The notes under the pieces are model-generated. The model saw only the letters and a program-made list of their open reading frames with translations, was not told the origin of the DNA and did not search any database. 64,000 bases of DNA from NCBI RefSeq assembly GCF_008011665.1, contig NZ_VOWJ01000013.1, positions 1 through 64,000 on the forward strand, in the 5' to 3' direction. Both the position numbers and the translations under genes were made by a program. This DNA is from Campylobacter volucris (GTDB taxonomy: Bacteria > Campylobacterota > Campylobacteria > Campylobacterales > Campylobacteraceae). Shown here one piece after another: positions 26,720 through 35,451 of this stretch. How positions within the stretch are numbered: position 1 is the stretch's first letter; the number at the start of each line of letters is the position of its first letter.

Positions 26720-27847
26720 ATGAGAGAATTAAAAATATTTTTCGTAGTTGTATTTTTTACAGCTTTGGTATACTGGGGGGTTGAACCATTTGCACATTCG
26801 GTTATGAATCCACATTCAACTCCTGCAAATTTTGATTTTGCAAAAGCTGATGAAGAATTTTTTCAAAAGGAAATTGAAGCTAAAACAAAGGCTTTAGATG
26901 AAGCTAAAGCTTCTGGTAATGAAAAAGCTATTATTGCTACACAAAAAGCTTTAGAACTTTTACAAAGTCAAGAACAAAGCACTAAACAAATGTGGGAAAA
27001 AATTTCAAAAATTGATTTTTCAAAAGCAAACGTGCAAAAGGGTAAAGAAATTTTTGAAGGAAATTGTATAGCATGTCATGGTGTAAAAGCTGCAGGAATT
27101 CCAGCTAGTATTACAGATTCTTCTTTGGGTGTTACTCCACCTGATTTAAGTGATGCAGGTAGTATTTATGATGAGAAATTTTTAGCTGCGTTGATTATAG
27201 ATCCAGTTAAAGCTATGCAAATTTCACATAAATTTAATGATGAAAAACCTTTTTTAATGCCTGCTTATCCTTTAAGTGGAGATGATACTAAAGATGGACA
27301 AGATTTGGCTGATTTAATAGCATTTTTAAAAGATACTGCTATTAAATATGAAAAAGATTTTGAAGATACAACAAAAAAAGAATTAGAAGCAAAATATGCT
27401 AAAAATCAAGAATTATCCCAAGAAGCTAAGAATTCTTTAATAGCAAAAGAACTTCAATTTGCAAAAGATAAGCAAGTTTTTGAAAATGCTTGTGGAAGAT
27501 GTCATGATGTGAAATATGATGGGTTTGTTTCTAGTTCAAATATGGATGATTTGAAAAATTATCTTGGTATGACACCTCCTGATTTATCAATGATGATTAG
27601 ATCTAAAGGAAGAGATTATCTTGATATTTTTATTAATGAACCTCAAAAGAAAATTCATGGCACAGCTATGCCTAGAGTAGGTTTAAATGAAAAAGCTCAA
27701 GAAGAAGTTATTGATTATCTTGAAAAAGTTGGTGATAGCAAAAAAGAAGAGAGAGAGCAAACTGGAATTTATATTATGATTTTCTTTGCTATCTTAAGTA
27801 TTTTTGCTATTGGATGGAAAAGATCTGTTTGGTCAAAACTTCATTAA
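26720..27847 (+). CDS. petC: Ubiquinol-cytochrome c reductase, di-haem cytochrome c1 subunit
   Basis: This 375-residue protein has two haem sites, CIACHG and CGRCHD, the di-haem form typical of epsilonproteobacteria. An N-terminal signal helix (VVVFFTALVYWG) and a C-terminal membrane anchor (YIMIFFAILSIFAIG) are present. I take the ATG at 26720 (MRELKIFF), 2 bases after petB; a longer in-frame reading from 26627 lies inside petB and is rejected. A charged helical linker (EFFQKEIEAKTKALDEAKA) precedes the first haem. It is matured by System II (CcsBA). Confidence 0.96.
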   Translation: MRELKIFFVVVFFTALVYWGVEPFAHSVMNPHSTPANFDFAKADEEFFQKEIEAKTKALDEAKASGNEKAIIATQKALELLQSQEQSTKQMWEKISKIDFSKANVQKGKEIFEGNCIACHGVKAAGIPASITDSSLGVTPPDLSDAGSIYDEKFLAALIIDPVKAMQISHKFNDEKPFLMPAYPLSGDDTKDGQDLADLIAFLKDTAIKYEKDFEDTTKKELEAKYAKNQELSQEAKNSLIAKELQFAKDKQVFENACGRCHDVKYDGFVSSSNMDDLKNYLGMTPPDLSMMIRSKGRDYLDIFINEPQKKIHGTAMPRVGLNEKAQEEVIDYLEKVGDSKKEEREQTGIYIMIFFAILSIFAIGWKRSVWSKLH

Positions 27848-27855
27848 AAATTTAA

Positions 27856-27885
27856 AAAATAACGCTTTTTAGCGTTATTTATTTT
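27856..27885 (+). terminator. Terminator after petC
   Basis: AAATAACGC-TTTTTA-GCGTTATTT is a 9-bp perfect stem followed by ATTTTAC, just after the petC stop. Confidence 0.8.
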
Positions 27886-27914
27886 ACAATAAGCTAAATA
27901 TAAACAAAATTAGA

Positions 27915-27920
27915 TAAAAT
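27915..27920 (+). promoter_or_regulatory. -10 element of rpsB
   Basis: TAAAAT follows an A/T-rich tract about 100 bases before the rpsB start. It would place a structured 90-base leader in front of the gene. Confidence 0.45.
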
Positions 27921-27952
27921 ACTTTCTCATTTCACACGCATTAATTTCCTTA

Positions 27953-27999
27953 TTTAGGTTGCTTATTTGGTTTAATGAATGCGGAGGAATAAACCTAAA
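27953..27999 (+). promoter_or_regulatory. Stem-loop in the rpsB leader, candidate S2 autoregulatory element
   Basis: TTTAGGT (27953-27959) pairs with ACCTAAA (27993-27999). After a three-base bulge (TGC), TTATT (27963-27967) pairs with AATAA (27988-27992). The 20-base loop contains GCGGAGG, an SD-like sequence. The hairpin ends about 20 bases before the ATG and its own SD (AAGGAG). Ribosomal protein S2 leaders are autoregulated in other bacteria; here it is an inference from structure only. Confidence 0.5.
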
Positions 28000-28020
28000 A
28001 TATTTAACAAGGAGAAAATC

Positions 28021-28806
28021 ATGGTAAGCATGAGAGATTTATTAGAATGTGGTGTTCATTTTGGACATCAAACTAGAAGATGGAATCCAAAAATGAAAAA
28101 ATTTATTTTTGGCGAAAGAAAAGGTATATATGTAATTGATTTACAAAAAACCTTAAGATATTTTAGATACACATATAATATTGTTCGTGATGCGGCAGCT
28201 GAAGGTAAAACTATACTTTTTGTTGGAACAAAAAAACAAGCTGGTGGTGCTATTAAAGAATATGCTGAAAAATGTGGTATGCCTTATGTTAATCATAGAT
28301 GGCTTGGTGGTATGATGACTAATTTTGGCACCATTCGTCAATCAATTAGAAAATTAGAAGTTATAGAAAAAATGGAAGAAGATGGAAGTATCAAGCTTTT
28401 AACAAAAAAAGAAGCTTTAATGCTTACTAGAAAAAAAGAAAAATTATTGGCATATCTTGGTGGGATTAGATATATGAAAACTCAACCTGATATGATATTT
28501 GTAATAGATACAGTAAAAGAAAAAATCGCAGTGCAAGAAGCAAATAGATTAAAAATTCCTGTAATAGCTCCTTTAGATACAAATTGTGATCCTGATTTAG
28601 TTGATTTTCCGATTCCAGGCAATGATGACGCTATTCGTTCAGTGCAACTTTTTTGCCAAGAGATGGCTGAAGCAATTAATGAAGGGAAGGCTTTAAGAGA
28701 GCAAGATGGTGATATACAAACAGAATTACCAATTAGCGAAGAAGAAAAAAAAGAAGTTTTAGAAGAAGCTATGAGTGAAGAAGATTTTGAAGGAGATAAA
28801 GAATAA
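28021..28806 (+). CDS. rpsB: 30S ribosomal protein S2
   Basis: This 261-residue S2 protein starts [17 protein letters not shown] at the ATG with AAGGAGAAAATC before it. The longer frame from 27979 would run through the leader hairpin and is rejected. Motifs [29 protein letters not shown] and [16 protein letters not shown] are conserved in S2. The C terminus is very acidic ([22 protein letters not shown]). The last base of the stop is the first base of the tsf ATG. Confidence 0.98.
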   Translation: MVSMRDLLECGVHFGHQTRRWNPKMKKFIFGERKGIYVIDLQKTLRYFRYTYNIVRDAAAEGKTILFVGTKKQAGGAIKEYAEKCGMPYVNHRWLGGMMTNFGTIRQSIRKLEVIEKMEEDGSIKLLTKKEALMLTRKKEKLLAYLGGIRYMKTQPDMIFVIDTVKEKIAVQEANRLKIPVIAPLDTNCDPDLVDFPIPGNDDAIRSVQLFCQEMAEAINEGKALREQDGDIQTELPISEEEKKEVLEEAMSEEDFEGDKE

Positions 28807-29882
28807 TGGCTGAAATCACTGCACAAATGGTAAAAGAACTGCGCGAAAGCACTGGCGCAGGTATGATGGATTGTAAAAATGCTTTGAAAGATACAGATGG
28901 TGATTTTGAAAAAGCAGTTCAACTTTTAAGAGAAAAAGGTCTTGGTAAAGCAGAAAAAAAAGCCGATCGTTTAGCAGCCGAAGGTTTGGTTAGTGTAAAA
29001 GTAAGCGATGATTTTAAATTTGCAACTGTTAGTGAAATTAATTCAGAAACAGATTTTGTTGCTAAAAATGAACAATTTATCGCTTTAACTAAAGATACTA
29101 CAAGTCATATTCAAACTAGAAATATTCAAAGTGTTGAAGAATTACACTCTAGTGAAATTAATGGAGTGAAATTTGAAGAATATTTAAAAAGTCAAATTGC
29201 AACTATAGGCGAAAATTTAGTTGTGAGAAGATTTGCTACTTTAAAAGCAAGTGCTAATGGTGTGGTAAATGGCTATATTCATACTAATGGTCGTGTTGGT
29301 GTTGTTATTGCCGCAGCTTGTGATAGTGAAGCTACCGCTTCTAAATGCTCAGAATTTTTAAAACATATTTGTATGCATATAGCAGCTATGAAACCTAGCT
29401 ATTTATCTTATGAAGATTTAGATATGGAGTTTATAGAAAATGAATACAAAGCTTTAGCAGCTGAACTCGAAAAAGATAACGAGGAAAGAAGAAGATTAAA
29501 AGATCCAAACAAACCTGAACATAAAATTCCTAAATTTGCAAGCAGAAAGCAACTTAGTGAAGCTATTTTAAAACAAGCTGAAGAGGATATTAAAGCAGAA
29601 CTTAAAGCACAAGGGAAACCTGAAAAAATTTGGGATAATATTATTCCTGGTAAGATGAATAGCTTTATTGCTGATAATTCTCAGCTTGATAGTAGACTTA
29701 CTTTAATGGGTCAATTTTATGTAATGGATGATAAAAAAACTATTGAGCAAGTTATTGCTGAAAAAGAAAAAGAACTTGGCGGAAGTATAAAAATAGTTGA
29801 ATTCATCCGTTTTGAAGTAGGTGAAGGCTTAGAAAAGAAAACTGAAGATTTTGCTGCTGAAGTTGCTGCGCAAATGAGCTAA
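28806..29882 (+). CDS. tsf: Elongation factor Ts
   Basis: EF-Ts exchanges GDP on EF-Tu. It has 358 residues, longer than the roughly 280 of E. coli but usual for Campylobacter. The N-terminal UBA-like motif is VKELRESTGAGMMDCKNAL, the core has SETDFVAKNEQF, and an extra helical insert follows (about residues 215-275). The start overlaps the rpsB stop by 1 base, giving the classical rpsB-tsf pair. Confidence 0.97.
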   Translation: MAEITAQMVKELRESTGAGMMDCKNALKDTDGDFEKAVQLLREKGLGKAEKKADRLAAEGLVSVKVSDDFKFATVSEINSETDFVAKNEQFIALTKDTTSHIQTRNIQSVEELHSSEINGVKFEEYLKSQIATIGENLVVRRFATLKASANGVVNGYIHTNGRVGVVIAAACDSEATASKCSEFLKHICMHIAAMKPSYLSYEDLDMEFIENEYKALAAELEKDNEERRRLKDPNKPEHKIPKFASRKQLSEAILKQAEEDIKAELKAQGKPEKIWDNIIPGKMNSFIADNSQLDSRLTLMGQFYVMDDKKTIEQVIAEKEKELGGSIKIVEFIRFEVGEGLEKKTEDFAAEVAAQMS

Positions 29883-29884
29883 TT

Positions 29885-30520
29885 ATGGAAATTTTAAAAG
29901 CGGAGAATTTAGGACATAGTTTTGAATATCCGCTTTTTGAAAATTTGAATTTATCATTGTGTGAAAGAGATTGTATTGCTATACAAGGAAGTAGTGGTTG
30001 TGGCAAATCAACTCTTTTGCATATATTTTCTACTTTATTAAAACCAAAAATTGGAAATGTTTTTTATAAAAATCAAAATATATATCAACTCAAAGAAGAG
30101 CAGTTGTTAAAAATTCGCAGAAATGAATTTGGAATTATTTTTCAAACACATTATTTATTTAAAGGTTTTTTTGCTTTTGAAAATATTGAATTAGCTAGTA
30201 TTCTAAGTAAGCAAGAAATTGATTATGAGTTTTTAAGGCAGTTAGGTATAGATGATTTATTAGAGCAAAAAATTACAAAATTAAGCGGTGGCCAACAGCA
30301 AAGAGTAAGCATTGCTAGAGTTTTAAGTAAAAAACCTAAAATTATTTTTGCTGATGAAGCAACTGGAAATTTAGACTATAAAAATGCCCATAATGTGATG
30401 GAAATTTTGATTGATTATGTTAAAAATCATAATGCGATTTTGGTATTTGTTACTCATGATCAAGAACTTGCAAAAAAATGTGATTTTGTTTTTCATTTAG
30501 GAAATCATGGAATTTGTTAA
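29885..30520 (+). CDS. LolD/MacB-type ABC transporter ATPase
   Basis: This 211-residue ATPase has Walker A GSSGCGKST, signature LSGGQQQRVSIA, Walker B KIIFADEATGNLD and switch His in VTHDQEL. The ATGNLD form is diagnostic of the LolD/MacB/FtsE group. In lipoprotein export LolD works with LolC/E permeases; none is adjacent here, so the partner must be elsewhere. It is 2 bases after tsf and overlaps fliR by 14 bases. Confidence 0.88.
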   Translation: MEILKAENLGHSFEYPLFENLNLSLCERDCIAIQGSSGCGKSTLLHIFSTLLKPKIGNVFYKNQNIYQLKEEQLLKIRRNEFGIIFQTHYLFKGFFAFENIELASILSKQEIDYEFLRQLGIDDLLEQKITKLSGGQQQRVSIARVLSKKPKIIFADEATGNLDYKNAHNVMEILIDYVKNHNAILVFVTHDQELAKKCDFVFHLGNHGIC

Positions 30521-31277
30521 GTATTTAGGTGATCAAAATGTAGTTGCTTTCATGTTGCTTTTTGCAAGAATGAGCGGTTTGTTTGTTTTTTTTCCTTTTT
30601 TTTCTCACAATAGTATTCCTATAGTCATCAAAACTACTTTGGCATTATTTTTAACTATGTTTTTATTTCCTTTGGCAAAAGTAGAAGGAAACACTCCCGA
30701 TTCTTTTTTTATATTTTTTCTTTTAGGTGAGGTTTTGTTTGGAATAATTGCAGGGTTGATTTTACAAATGGTTTTTGCCATCTTACAAATGGCAGGGGAA
30801 CAAGTATCTTTTACCATGGGATTTTCTATGGCTAGCATTGTTGATCCATCAACCGGGGCTAATACTCCAGTGATTTCTCAAGTGTTGAATTTATTAGCAT
30901 TATTATTTTTTTTAGCTTTTGATGGACATCATTTGGTATTGCTTTTCATATCAAATTCTTTAGATTATATCAGCTTAGGCGGATTTTACCCGCATGAAAA
31001 TTTAATGCTTTATTTAAATAAAGCTATGGTTAATATTTTTGTTTTAGGTTTTTCTATGGCTTTTCCTATTTTGGCTATTTCTTTGTTATCAGATGTAATT
31101 TTTGGTATGCTTATGAAAACAATGCCTCAATTTAATTTATTAGTTGTAGGATATCCAATAAAAATATTTTTATCATTTGCCGTATTAATAGCTATTTTGC
31201 TTGTAATGATGGAGTATTTTAAAAATTTAATAATGAAAAGTTTTGAACATATTGAATTATTGTTTTTTAATCTATAA
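30507..31277 (+). CDS. fliR: Flagellar biosynthesis protein FliR
   Basis: FliR is an export-gate membrane component of the flagellar type III apparatus. It has 256 residues and about 6 helices. FliR marks are FARMSGLFVFFPFFS, GFSMASIVDPSTGANTPVISQ, LNLLALLFFLAFDGHH and MPQFNLLVVGYPIKI. The start lies within the last codons of the LolD-like gene. Two 8-T runs occur at 30586-30593 and 30596-30603 and could be slippage sites. Confidence 0.95.
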   Translation: MEFVKYLGDQNVVAFMLLFARMSGLFVFFPFFSHNSIPIVIKTTLALFLTMFLFPLAKVEGNTPDSFFIFFLLGEVLFGIIAGLILQMVFAILQMAGEQVSFTMGFSMASIVDPSTGANTPVISQVLNLLALLFFLAFDGHHLVLLFISNSLDYISLGGFYPHENLMLYLNKAMVNIFVLGFSMAFPILAISLLSDVIFGMLMKTMPQFNLLVVGYPIKIFLSFAVLIAILLVMMEYFKNLIMKSFEHIELLFFNL

Positions 31278-31300
31278 GCAATAAATAATTAAAAATATTT

Positions 31301-31306
31301 TAGAAT
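31301..31306 (+). promoter_or_regulatory. -10 element of the acidic-protein gene
   Basis: TAGAAT lies about 30 bases before the start of the acidic-protein gene. The start itself has a good AGGAGAAGTG ribosome site. Confidence 0.4.
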
Positions 31307-31337
31307 AACACATTTTTTAAGTTTTTAGGAGAAGTGA

Positions 31338-32480
31338 ATGAAAGTTTTACTTATAAATTCTAATGTTGCTGTGTCTAAATTAGTAAGTTTGGGTGTGCAA
31401 AAACTTGGTTATGATTTTGAAGAACTTGCAGATATTGAAGGTGAACTTTCGCATTATGATATTATCATCGTAGATCATGATAATGATGTTGATTTAAATG
31501 AACTTAAAACAAAATGTGATAGATTGATTTATTTATTACCAAGAAATCAAGAAAAAAAAGAAGATATAGAGTGTTTATATAAGCCTTTTTTACCTACTGA
31601 TTTTATAGAGTTATTAGGTGGAATTAAAGAATTTAGTGGAGCGGGGCAAGAACAATCAAATAATAATTTGGATGAGCAATTGCTTGGTTTTGATGAGGAT
31701 AAAATTTTAGAAGATGATGAATTGTTGGATACAGATGAATTGTTAAAAGATTTAAATTTAGATGAAGAAAATGTAGAAGAAAATGTAGAAGAAAATGTAG
31801 AAGAAAATGTAGAAGAAAATGTAGAAGAAAATGTAGAAGAAAATGTAGAAGAAAATGCCGCGCATTTACAAAATATTAATGATTTAGAAGAACCATTGGT
31901 GGAAGAACTTGGTGAAAAAGAAGTGGATTTTGACGATATTCCAAAAGATGCGAAATTTATTGGCAATGAGGATGAAAATTTAGATGAAAATTTAGATGAT
32001 GAACAGCCGCAAGTAGAAGAATTACTTGAGTCTAAAAATGAAAATATTCAAGAAGATTTTACTTTTGATGAAGAAATTAGTACTCAAGATAAGATAAAAG
32101 AAGAATTAGCTGCTATTGATGAGCTTGATGAGGAATTAGAAGAATTGGATGAAAAAACAATGGGTGAATTTATTAACATGGATGAAAATATGAAAAATGA
32201 ACAAGATGATTTTGCTTCTTTAAGTGAAGAAGAAATCAAGATGGCTCTAGGAGAAACAACATCTAATGATGTAAATTTACAAGATGATGTTAAAATGAAT
32301 AATCACATTAGTGATTTAGAAGATGTTGAGAATAATGAAGAAATGGTTGATGAATTAAGCAAAAGCATAGCCCAAACAATTACTTCAAGCATTACCGATG
32401 ATACCTTAAAAGCAGCATTAAAAGGTATGAAAATGAATATAAATATTAACATTAGTTTTGATGAGAGTAATAAAAATTGA
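31338..32480 (+). CDS. Highly acidic protein with degenerate receiver-like N terminus and EENV repeats
   Basis: The protein has 380 residues. Residues 1 to about 100 look like a CheY-type fold: a first strand MKVLLINSNVAVSK (no acidic pair), YDIIIVDHDND where the phospho-Asp strand would be, and YLLPRNQ then YKPFLPTDF (the K-P pair of the last switch). About 250 residues of very acidic low-complexity sequence follow, with eight EENV-type repeats. The last 30 residues are a neutral amphipathic end (LKAALKGMKMNININISFD). A highly acidic homologue is known to me next to fliR and gmk in C. jejuni, without a function. It shares its stop with the gmk start. The role may be scaffolding or regulation; that is unproven. 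Confidence 0.85.
   Translation: MKVLLINSNVAVSKLVSLGVQKLGYDFEELADIEGELSHYDIIIVDHDNDVDLNELKTKCDRLIYLLPRNQEKKEDIECLYKPFLPTDFIELLGGIKEFSGAGQEQSNNNLDEQLLGFDEDKILEDDELLDTDELLKDLNLDEENVEENVEENVEENVEENVEENVEENVEENAAHLQNINDLEEPLVEELGEKEVDFDDIPKDAKFIGNEDENLDENLDDEQPQVEELLESKNENIQEDFTFDEEISTQDKIKEELAAIDELDEELEELDEKTMGEFINMDENMKNEQDDFASLSEEEIKMALGETTSNDVNLQDDVKMNNHISDLEDVENNEEMVDELSKSIAQTITSSITDDTLKAALKGMKMNININISFDESNKN
31764..31859 (+). repeat. 12-bp in-frame tandem repeat, 8 copies
   Basis: The unit GAAGAAAATGTA (coding E-E-N-V) is repeated seven times exactly, and an eighth copy ends GCC. The repeat keeps the frame at any copy number, so slippage would lengthen or shorten the acidic region without breaking the protein. 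Confidence 0.95.
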
Positions 32481-33091
32481 GTGGCCAAATTTTAATTATA
32501 TCTGGTCCAAGTGGCGCTGGTAAGAGCACTTTATTACAAAGACTTTTTAAAGAAAAAGAAAATATTTATTTTTCTATATCAAGCACTACAAGAGCTCCAA
32601 GAGAAAATGAAAAAAATGGAGTAGATTATCATTTTATTAGTGAAGTTGAATTCAAGCAAGGTATAGAAAATGGAGAATTCTTAGAATGGGCATTGGTACA
32701 TAAAAATTATTATGGCACTTCTTTGATTCCCATTAAAAAAGCTTTAGAAGATGGAAAGAGTGTTATTTTTGATATTGATGTCCAAGGTTTTTGTATAGTA
32801 AAAGAAAAGATGTCAAATTTTATCACTTCTGTTTTTGTTACCACTAAAAATAAAAAAGAGCTTGAAAAAAGATTACTTAAGCGAAATACTGATAAAATAG
32901 AAGATATTGGTAAGAGATTAGAAAATGCTAGTGAGGAGATGAAATTTTTATCTCAGTATGATTTTTTAATTATTAATGAAGATCTTGAAACAAGTTATAA
33001 GCAATTAGAAGCTGTGTTTGAAGTATCTAAAATCAAAAGTAAAAAATTCAATTTAGAACAAATTCAAATCCAATGGAATAAAGGAGATTAG
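32477..33091 (+). CDS. gmk: Guanylate kinase
   Basis: Gmk phosphorylates GMP to GDP. It has 204 residues. It has a P-loop GPSGAGKST, the GMP-binding region [18 protein letters not shown] and the lid ([16 protein letters not shown]). The start is TTG at 32477, which overlaps the stop of the acidic gene (TTGA); no ATG is available nearby. This overlap makes translational coupling likely. Confidence 0.96.
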   Translation: MSGQILIISGPSGAGKSTLLQRLFKEKENIYFSISSTTRAPRENEKNGVDYHFISEVEFKQGIENGEFLEWALVHKNYYGTSLIPIKKALEDGKSVIFDIDVQGFCIVKEKMSNFITSVFVTTKNKKELEKRLLKRNTDKIEDIGKRLENASEEMKFLSQYDFLIINEDLETSYKQLEAVFEVSKIKSKKFNLEQIQIQWNKGD

Positions 33092-33092
33092 C

Positions 33093-33329
33093 ATGCATAT
33101 GCCAAGTGGAACTCAATGGCTGATTATACTTCTTATAGTGGTTTTATTATTTGGTGCCAAAAAAATACCAGAACTTGCAAAAGGATTAGGAAAAGGTATT
33201 AAAACTTTTAAAGATGAAATGAATACTGAAGATGATAAAAAACTATCGCAGGATAATGCTCAAAAAATAGAAAAAGTTGGTGAAAAAGATGCTGTTATAA
33301 AAGAGAATGAAGATATAAAAAAAGTATAA
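33093..33329 (+). CDS. tatA: Twin-arginine translocase subunit TatA
   Basis: This 78-residue TatA/E protein has a short membrane helix ([13 protein letters not shown]) followed by the amphipathic helix [21 protein letters not shown], then a charged tail. TatA forms the pore for folded Tat substrates. Candidates in this window are the Rieske protein PetA, MsrP and the SpdH-like enzyme. It is 1 base after gmk, with AAGGAG 9 bases before the ATG. Confidence 0.95.
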   Translation: MHMPSGTQWLIILLIVVLLFGAKKIPELAKGLGKGIKTFKDEMNTEDDKKLSQDNAQKIEKVGEKDAVIKENEDIKKV

Positions 33330-33348
33330 TTTTACATAAAGGCAAGCT

Positions 33349-34944
33349 TTGAAAACTTTAATTTATGAAGCAATTAAAGAAAAACTTGGTAGGGATCTTA
33401 TTTTAGAAAATCCTAAAAATAAAAATTTAGCTCATTTTGCAACTCCTTTAGCCTTTTCTTTGGCTAAAGAGTTAAAGCAAAATCCTATGTTAATAGCGCA
33501 AGATATTGTTTTAAAATTGCAAGATTGTGAATATTTTGAAAGTGTTGAAGCTGTTAATGGTTATGTAAATTTTAAACTTTCAAAAACATTTTTGGATTTT
33601 TTATCTACTAAAGCTTTAAAAGATCCTAAGAATTTTGCAAAAGATGATTTAAAAAATGAAAGTTTTTTACTTGAATATGTGAGTGCAAATCCTACAGGTC
33701 CTTTGCATATAGGTCACGCAAGAGGTGCTATTTTTGGAGATAGCTTGGCAAGAGTTGCTAGACATTTAGGATATAAATTTGATACAGAATATTATATAAA
33801 TGATGCAGGTAATCAAATTTATCTTTTAGGTTTATCAGTATTGCTTGCTGTAAAAGAACACTGTTTAAAAGAAAATGTGCAATATCCCCAAGAGTATTAT
33901 AAAGGTGAATATATTGTAGATATTGCTAAAGAAGCTTTTGTTAATTTTGATAAAACTTTTTTTATCGATGAAAATATACCTGAACTTGCAAATTGGGCTA
34001 AAGATAAAATGCTTGATTTGATTAAGCAAAATTTAGCTGATGCTAAAATTTATATTGATTTTTATGTTAGTGAAACTAGCTATTATTCTCAATTGCAAAA
34101 TACCCTAGAAGCACTAAAGATGTACAATGGTACTTATGAAAAAGAAGAAAAAATTTGGCTTGCTTCTACTAAAAAAGGCGATGAAAAAGATCGTGTGATT
34201 ATTAAAGATGATGGTAAGGGTACTTATTTAGCTGCTGATATAGTTTATCATAAAGATAAAATGAGTAGGCCTTATACTAAATGTATTAATATTTGGGGAG
34301 CTGATCATCATGGTTATATAGCTAGAATAAAAGCAGCTATGGAATTTTTAGGGTTTGATGCGAAAAATTTAGAAATCATTTTAGCTCAAATGGTGTCTTT
34401 ATTAAAAAATGGTCAGCCTTATAAAATGAGCAAAAGAGCTGGTAATTTTATTTTAATGAGTGATGTTTTAGAAGAACTTGGTAGTGATGCATTACGATAT
34501 ATATTTTTAAGTAAAAAATGCGATACGCATTTAGAATTTGATGTAGATGAATTTAAAAAAGAAGATAGTTCTAATCCTGTTTATTATATTAATTATGCAC
34601 ATGCAAGAATTCATCAAGTTTTTGCTAAGGCTAATAAAAATATAGAGGATATTTTAGATGTAAAAATTCAAACCTTAAATGAAGATGGAATGAATCTTTT
34701 ATTTGAAAGTTTGAATTTAAAAGCTGTGTTGCATGATGCGTTTGAAAGTAGGGCTTTGCAAAAAATTCCTGATTATTTAAAAAATTTAGCAGCACTTTTT
34801 CATAAATTTTATAATGAAAACAAAGTTGTTGGTTCATCAAATGAAGATGAGCTTTTAAAACTTTTTGCGGTTTGTGCTTTGAGTATTAAAACTGCATTTG
34901 CATTAATGGGAATTGAAGCTAAAAATAAAATGAATCACGATTAA
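33349..34944 (+). CDS. argS: Arginyl-tRNA synthetase
   Basis: ArgRS has 531 residues. The class I HIGH motif is HIGHARGAIFGDSL and the second is KMSKRAGNF, both present. The ADHHGY element and the C-terminal anticodon-binding helical domain (YYINYAHARIHQVF) are typical. The start is TTG at 33349 with AAAGGC before it; the first ATG in frame lies far inside. It ends in a bidirectional terminator. Confidence 0.97.
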   Translation: MKTLIYEAIKEKLGRDLILENPKNKNLAHFATPLAFSLAKELKQNPMLIAQDIVLKLQDCEYFESVEAVNGYVNFKLSKTFLDFLSTKALKDPKNFAKDDLKNESFLLEYVSANPTGPLHIGHARGAIFGDSLARVARHLGYKFDTEYYINDAGNQIYLLGLSVLLAVKEHCLKENVQYPQEYYKGEYIVDIAKEAFVNFDKTFFIDENIPELANWAKDKMLDLIKQNLADAKIYIDFYVSETSYYSQLQNTLEALKMYNGTYEKEEKIWLASTKKGDEKDRVIIKDDGKGTYLAADIVYHKDKMSRPYTKCINIWGADHHGYIARIKAAMEFLGFDAKNLEIILAQMVSLLKNGQPYKMSKRAGNFILMSDVLEELGSDALRYIFLSKKCDTHLEFDVDEFKKEDSSNPVYYINYAHARIHQVFAKANKNIEDILDVKIQTLNEDGMNLLFESLNLKAVLHDAFESRALQKIPDYLKNLAALFHKFYNENKVVGSSNEDELLKLFAVCALSIKTAFALMGIEAKNKMNHD

Positions 34945-34962
34945 TTTTTAATCGTGTTTTTT
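34936..34962. terminator. Bidirectional terminator between argS and the ThrE small subunit
   Basis: CACGATTAA-TTT-TTAATCGTG (34936-34956) is a perfect 9-bp stem followed by six T. Both stops (argS TAA at 34942-34944; minus-strand TAA at 34950-34948) are inside the stem. Confidence 0.88.
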
Positions 34963-35451
34963 AATATTTCTTGTCATCATAAAGCTTTGCTCGAAGAATA
35001 AAAGCAAAGTTACGCTTACTCCTGTGGCTAAAGCTAATGTAACTGAAAGAGTGGTAAAAAAATAATCAAAAAATTGTATAAGTGCTTCTGTTTTAATGAT
35101 AGTATCATCTGATCTTATAAAGCTTATGAGATATAAAATTGCCTTATAGGCATAAATTCCAGGTATCATAGGTATAAGAGCTGGAAAGGCTATAATTTCT
35201 GCAGGTGTTTTAAAAATTTTTGCCAAAATTAAACCTATGCATCCTATGGCAAATGAGGCAATAAATGTAGCTATAGCAAGAGTTTGAAAATTAAAATAAT
35301 TTATCAAGGTAAAACGCAAACTATGAGCAAATGCAGCCAATAATGCAGATAAAAAAAGTGTTCTAAGTGGAGGATTGTAAGCATATGCAAAGCCAAATCC
35401 TGTAAGTGCTGCAAAAAACATATCCCAAAGTATAGAGCTATAATCAATCAT
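34948..35451 (-). CDS. Threonine/serine exporter, small subunit (YjjB-like)
   Basis: This 167-residue membrane protein with about 4-5 helices belongs to the ThrE_2 family (DUF3815). The motif PALIPMIPGIYAYKAI matches the P-x-x-PG loop of ThrE. With the larger neighbour it forms the split version of the ThrE exporter for Thr, Ser or small organic acids. Its start overlaps the partner stop by 4 bases. Confidence 0.85.
   Translation of the reverse strand: MIDYSSILWDMFFAALTGFGFAYAYNPPLRTLFLSALLAAFAHSLRFTLINYFNFQTLAIATFIASFAIGCIGLILAKIFKTPAEIIAFPALIPMIPGIYAYKAILYLISFIRSDDTIIKTEALIQFFDYFFTTLSVTLALATGVSVTLLLFFEQSFMMTRNIKKHD

Noticed and set aside
27979-28020. Longer start for rpsB
   Set aside because: It would run through the leader hairpin; S2 proteins begin as [11 protein letters not shown], which matches the ATG at 28021 with AAGGAG.
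31764-31859. CRISPR-like array
   Set aside because: The 12-base units are contiguous, have no spacers and are coding.
31547-31966. Ser/Phe-rich 139-codon frame on the minus strand
   Set aside because: It is the reverse of the acidic repeat gene; the repetitive Ser-Thr-Phe pattern comes from the GAAGAAAATGTA repeat read backwards.
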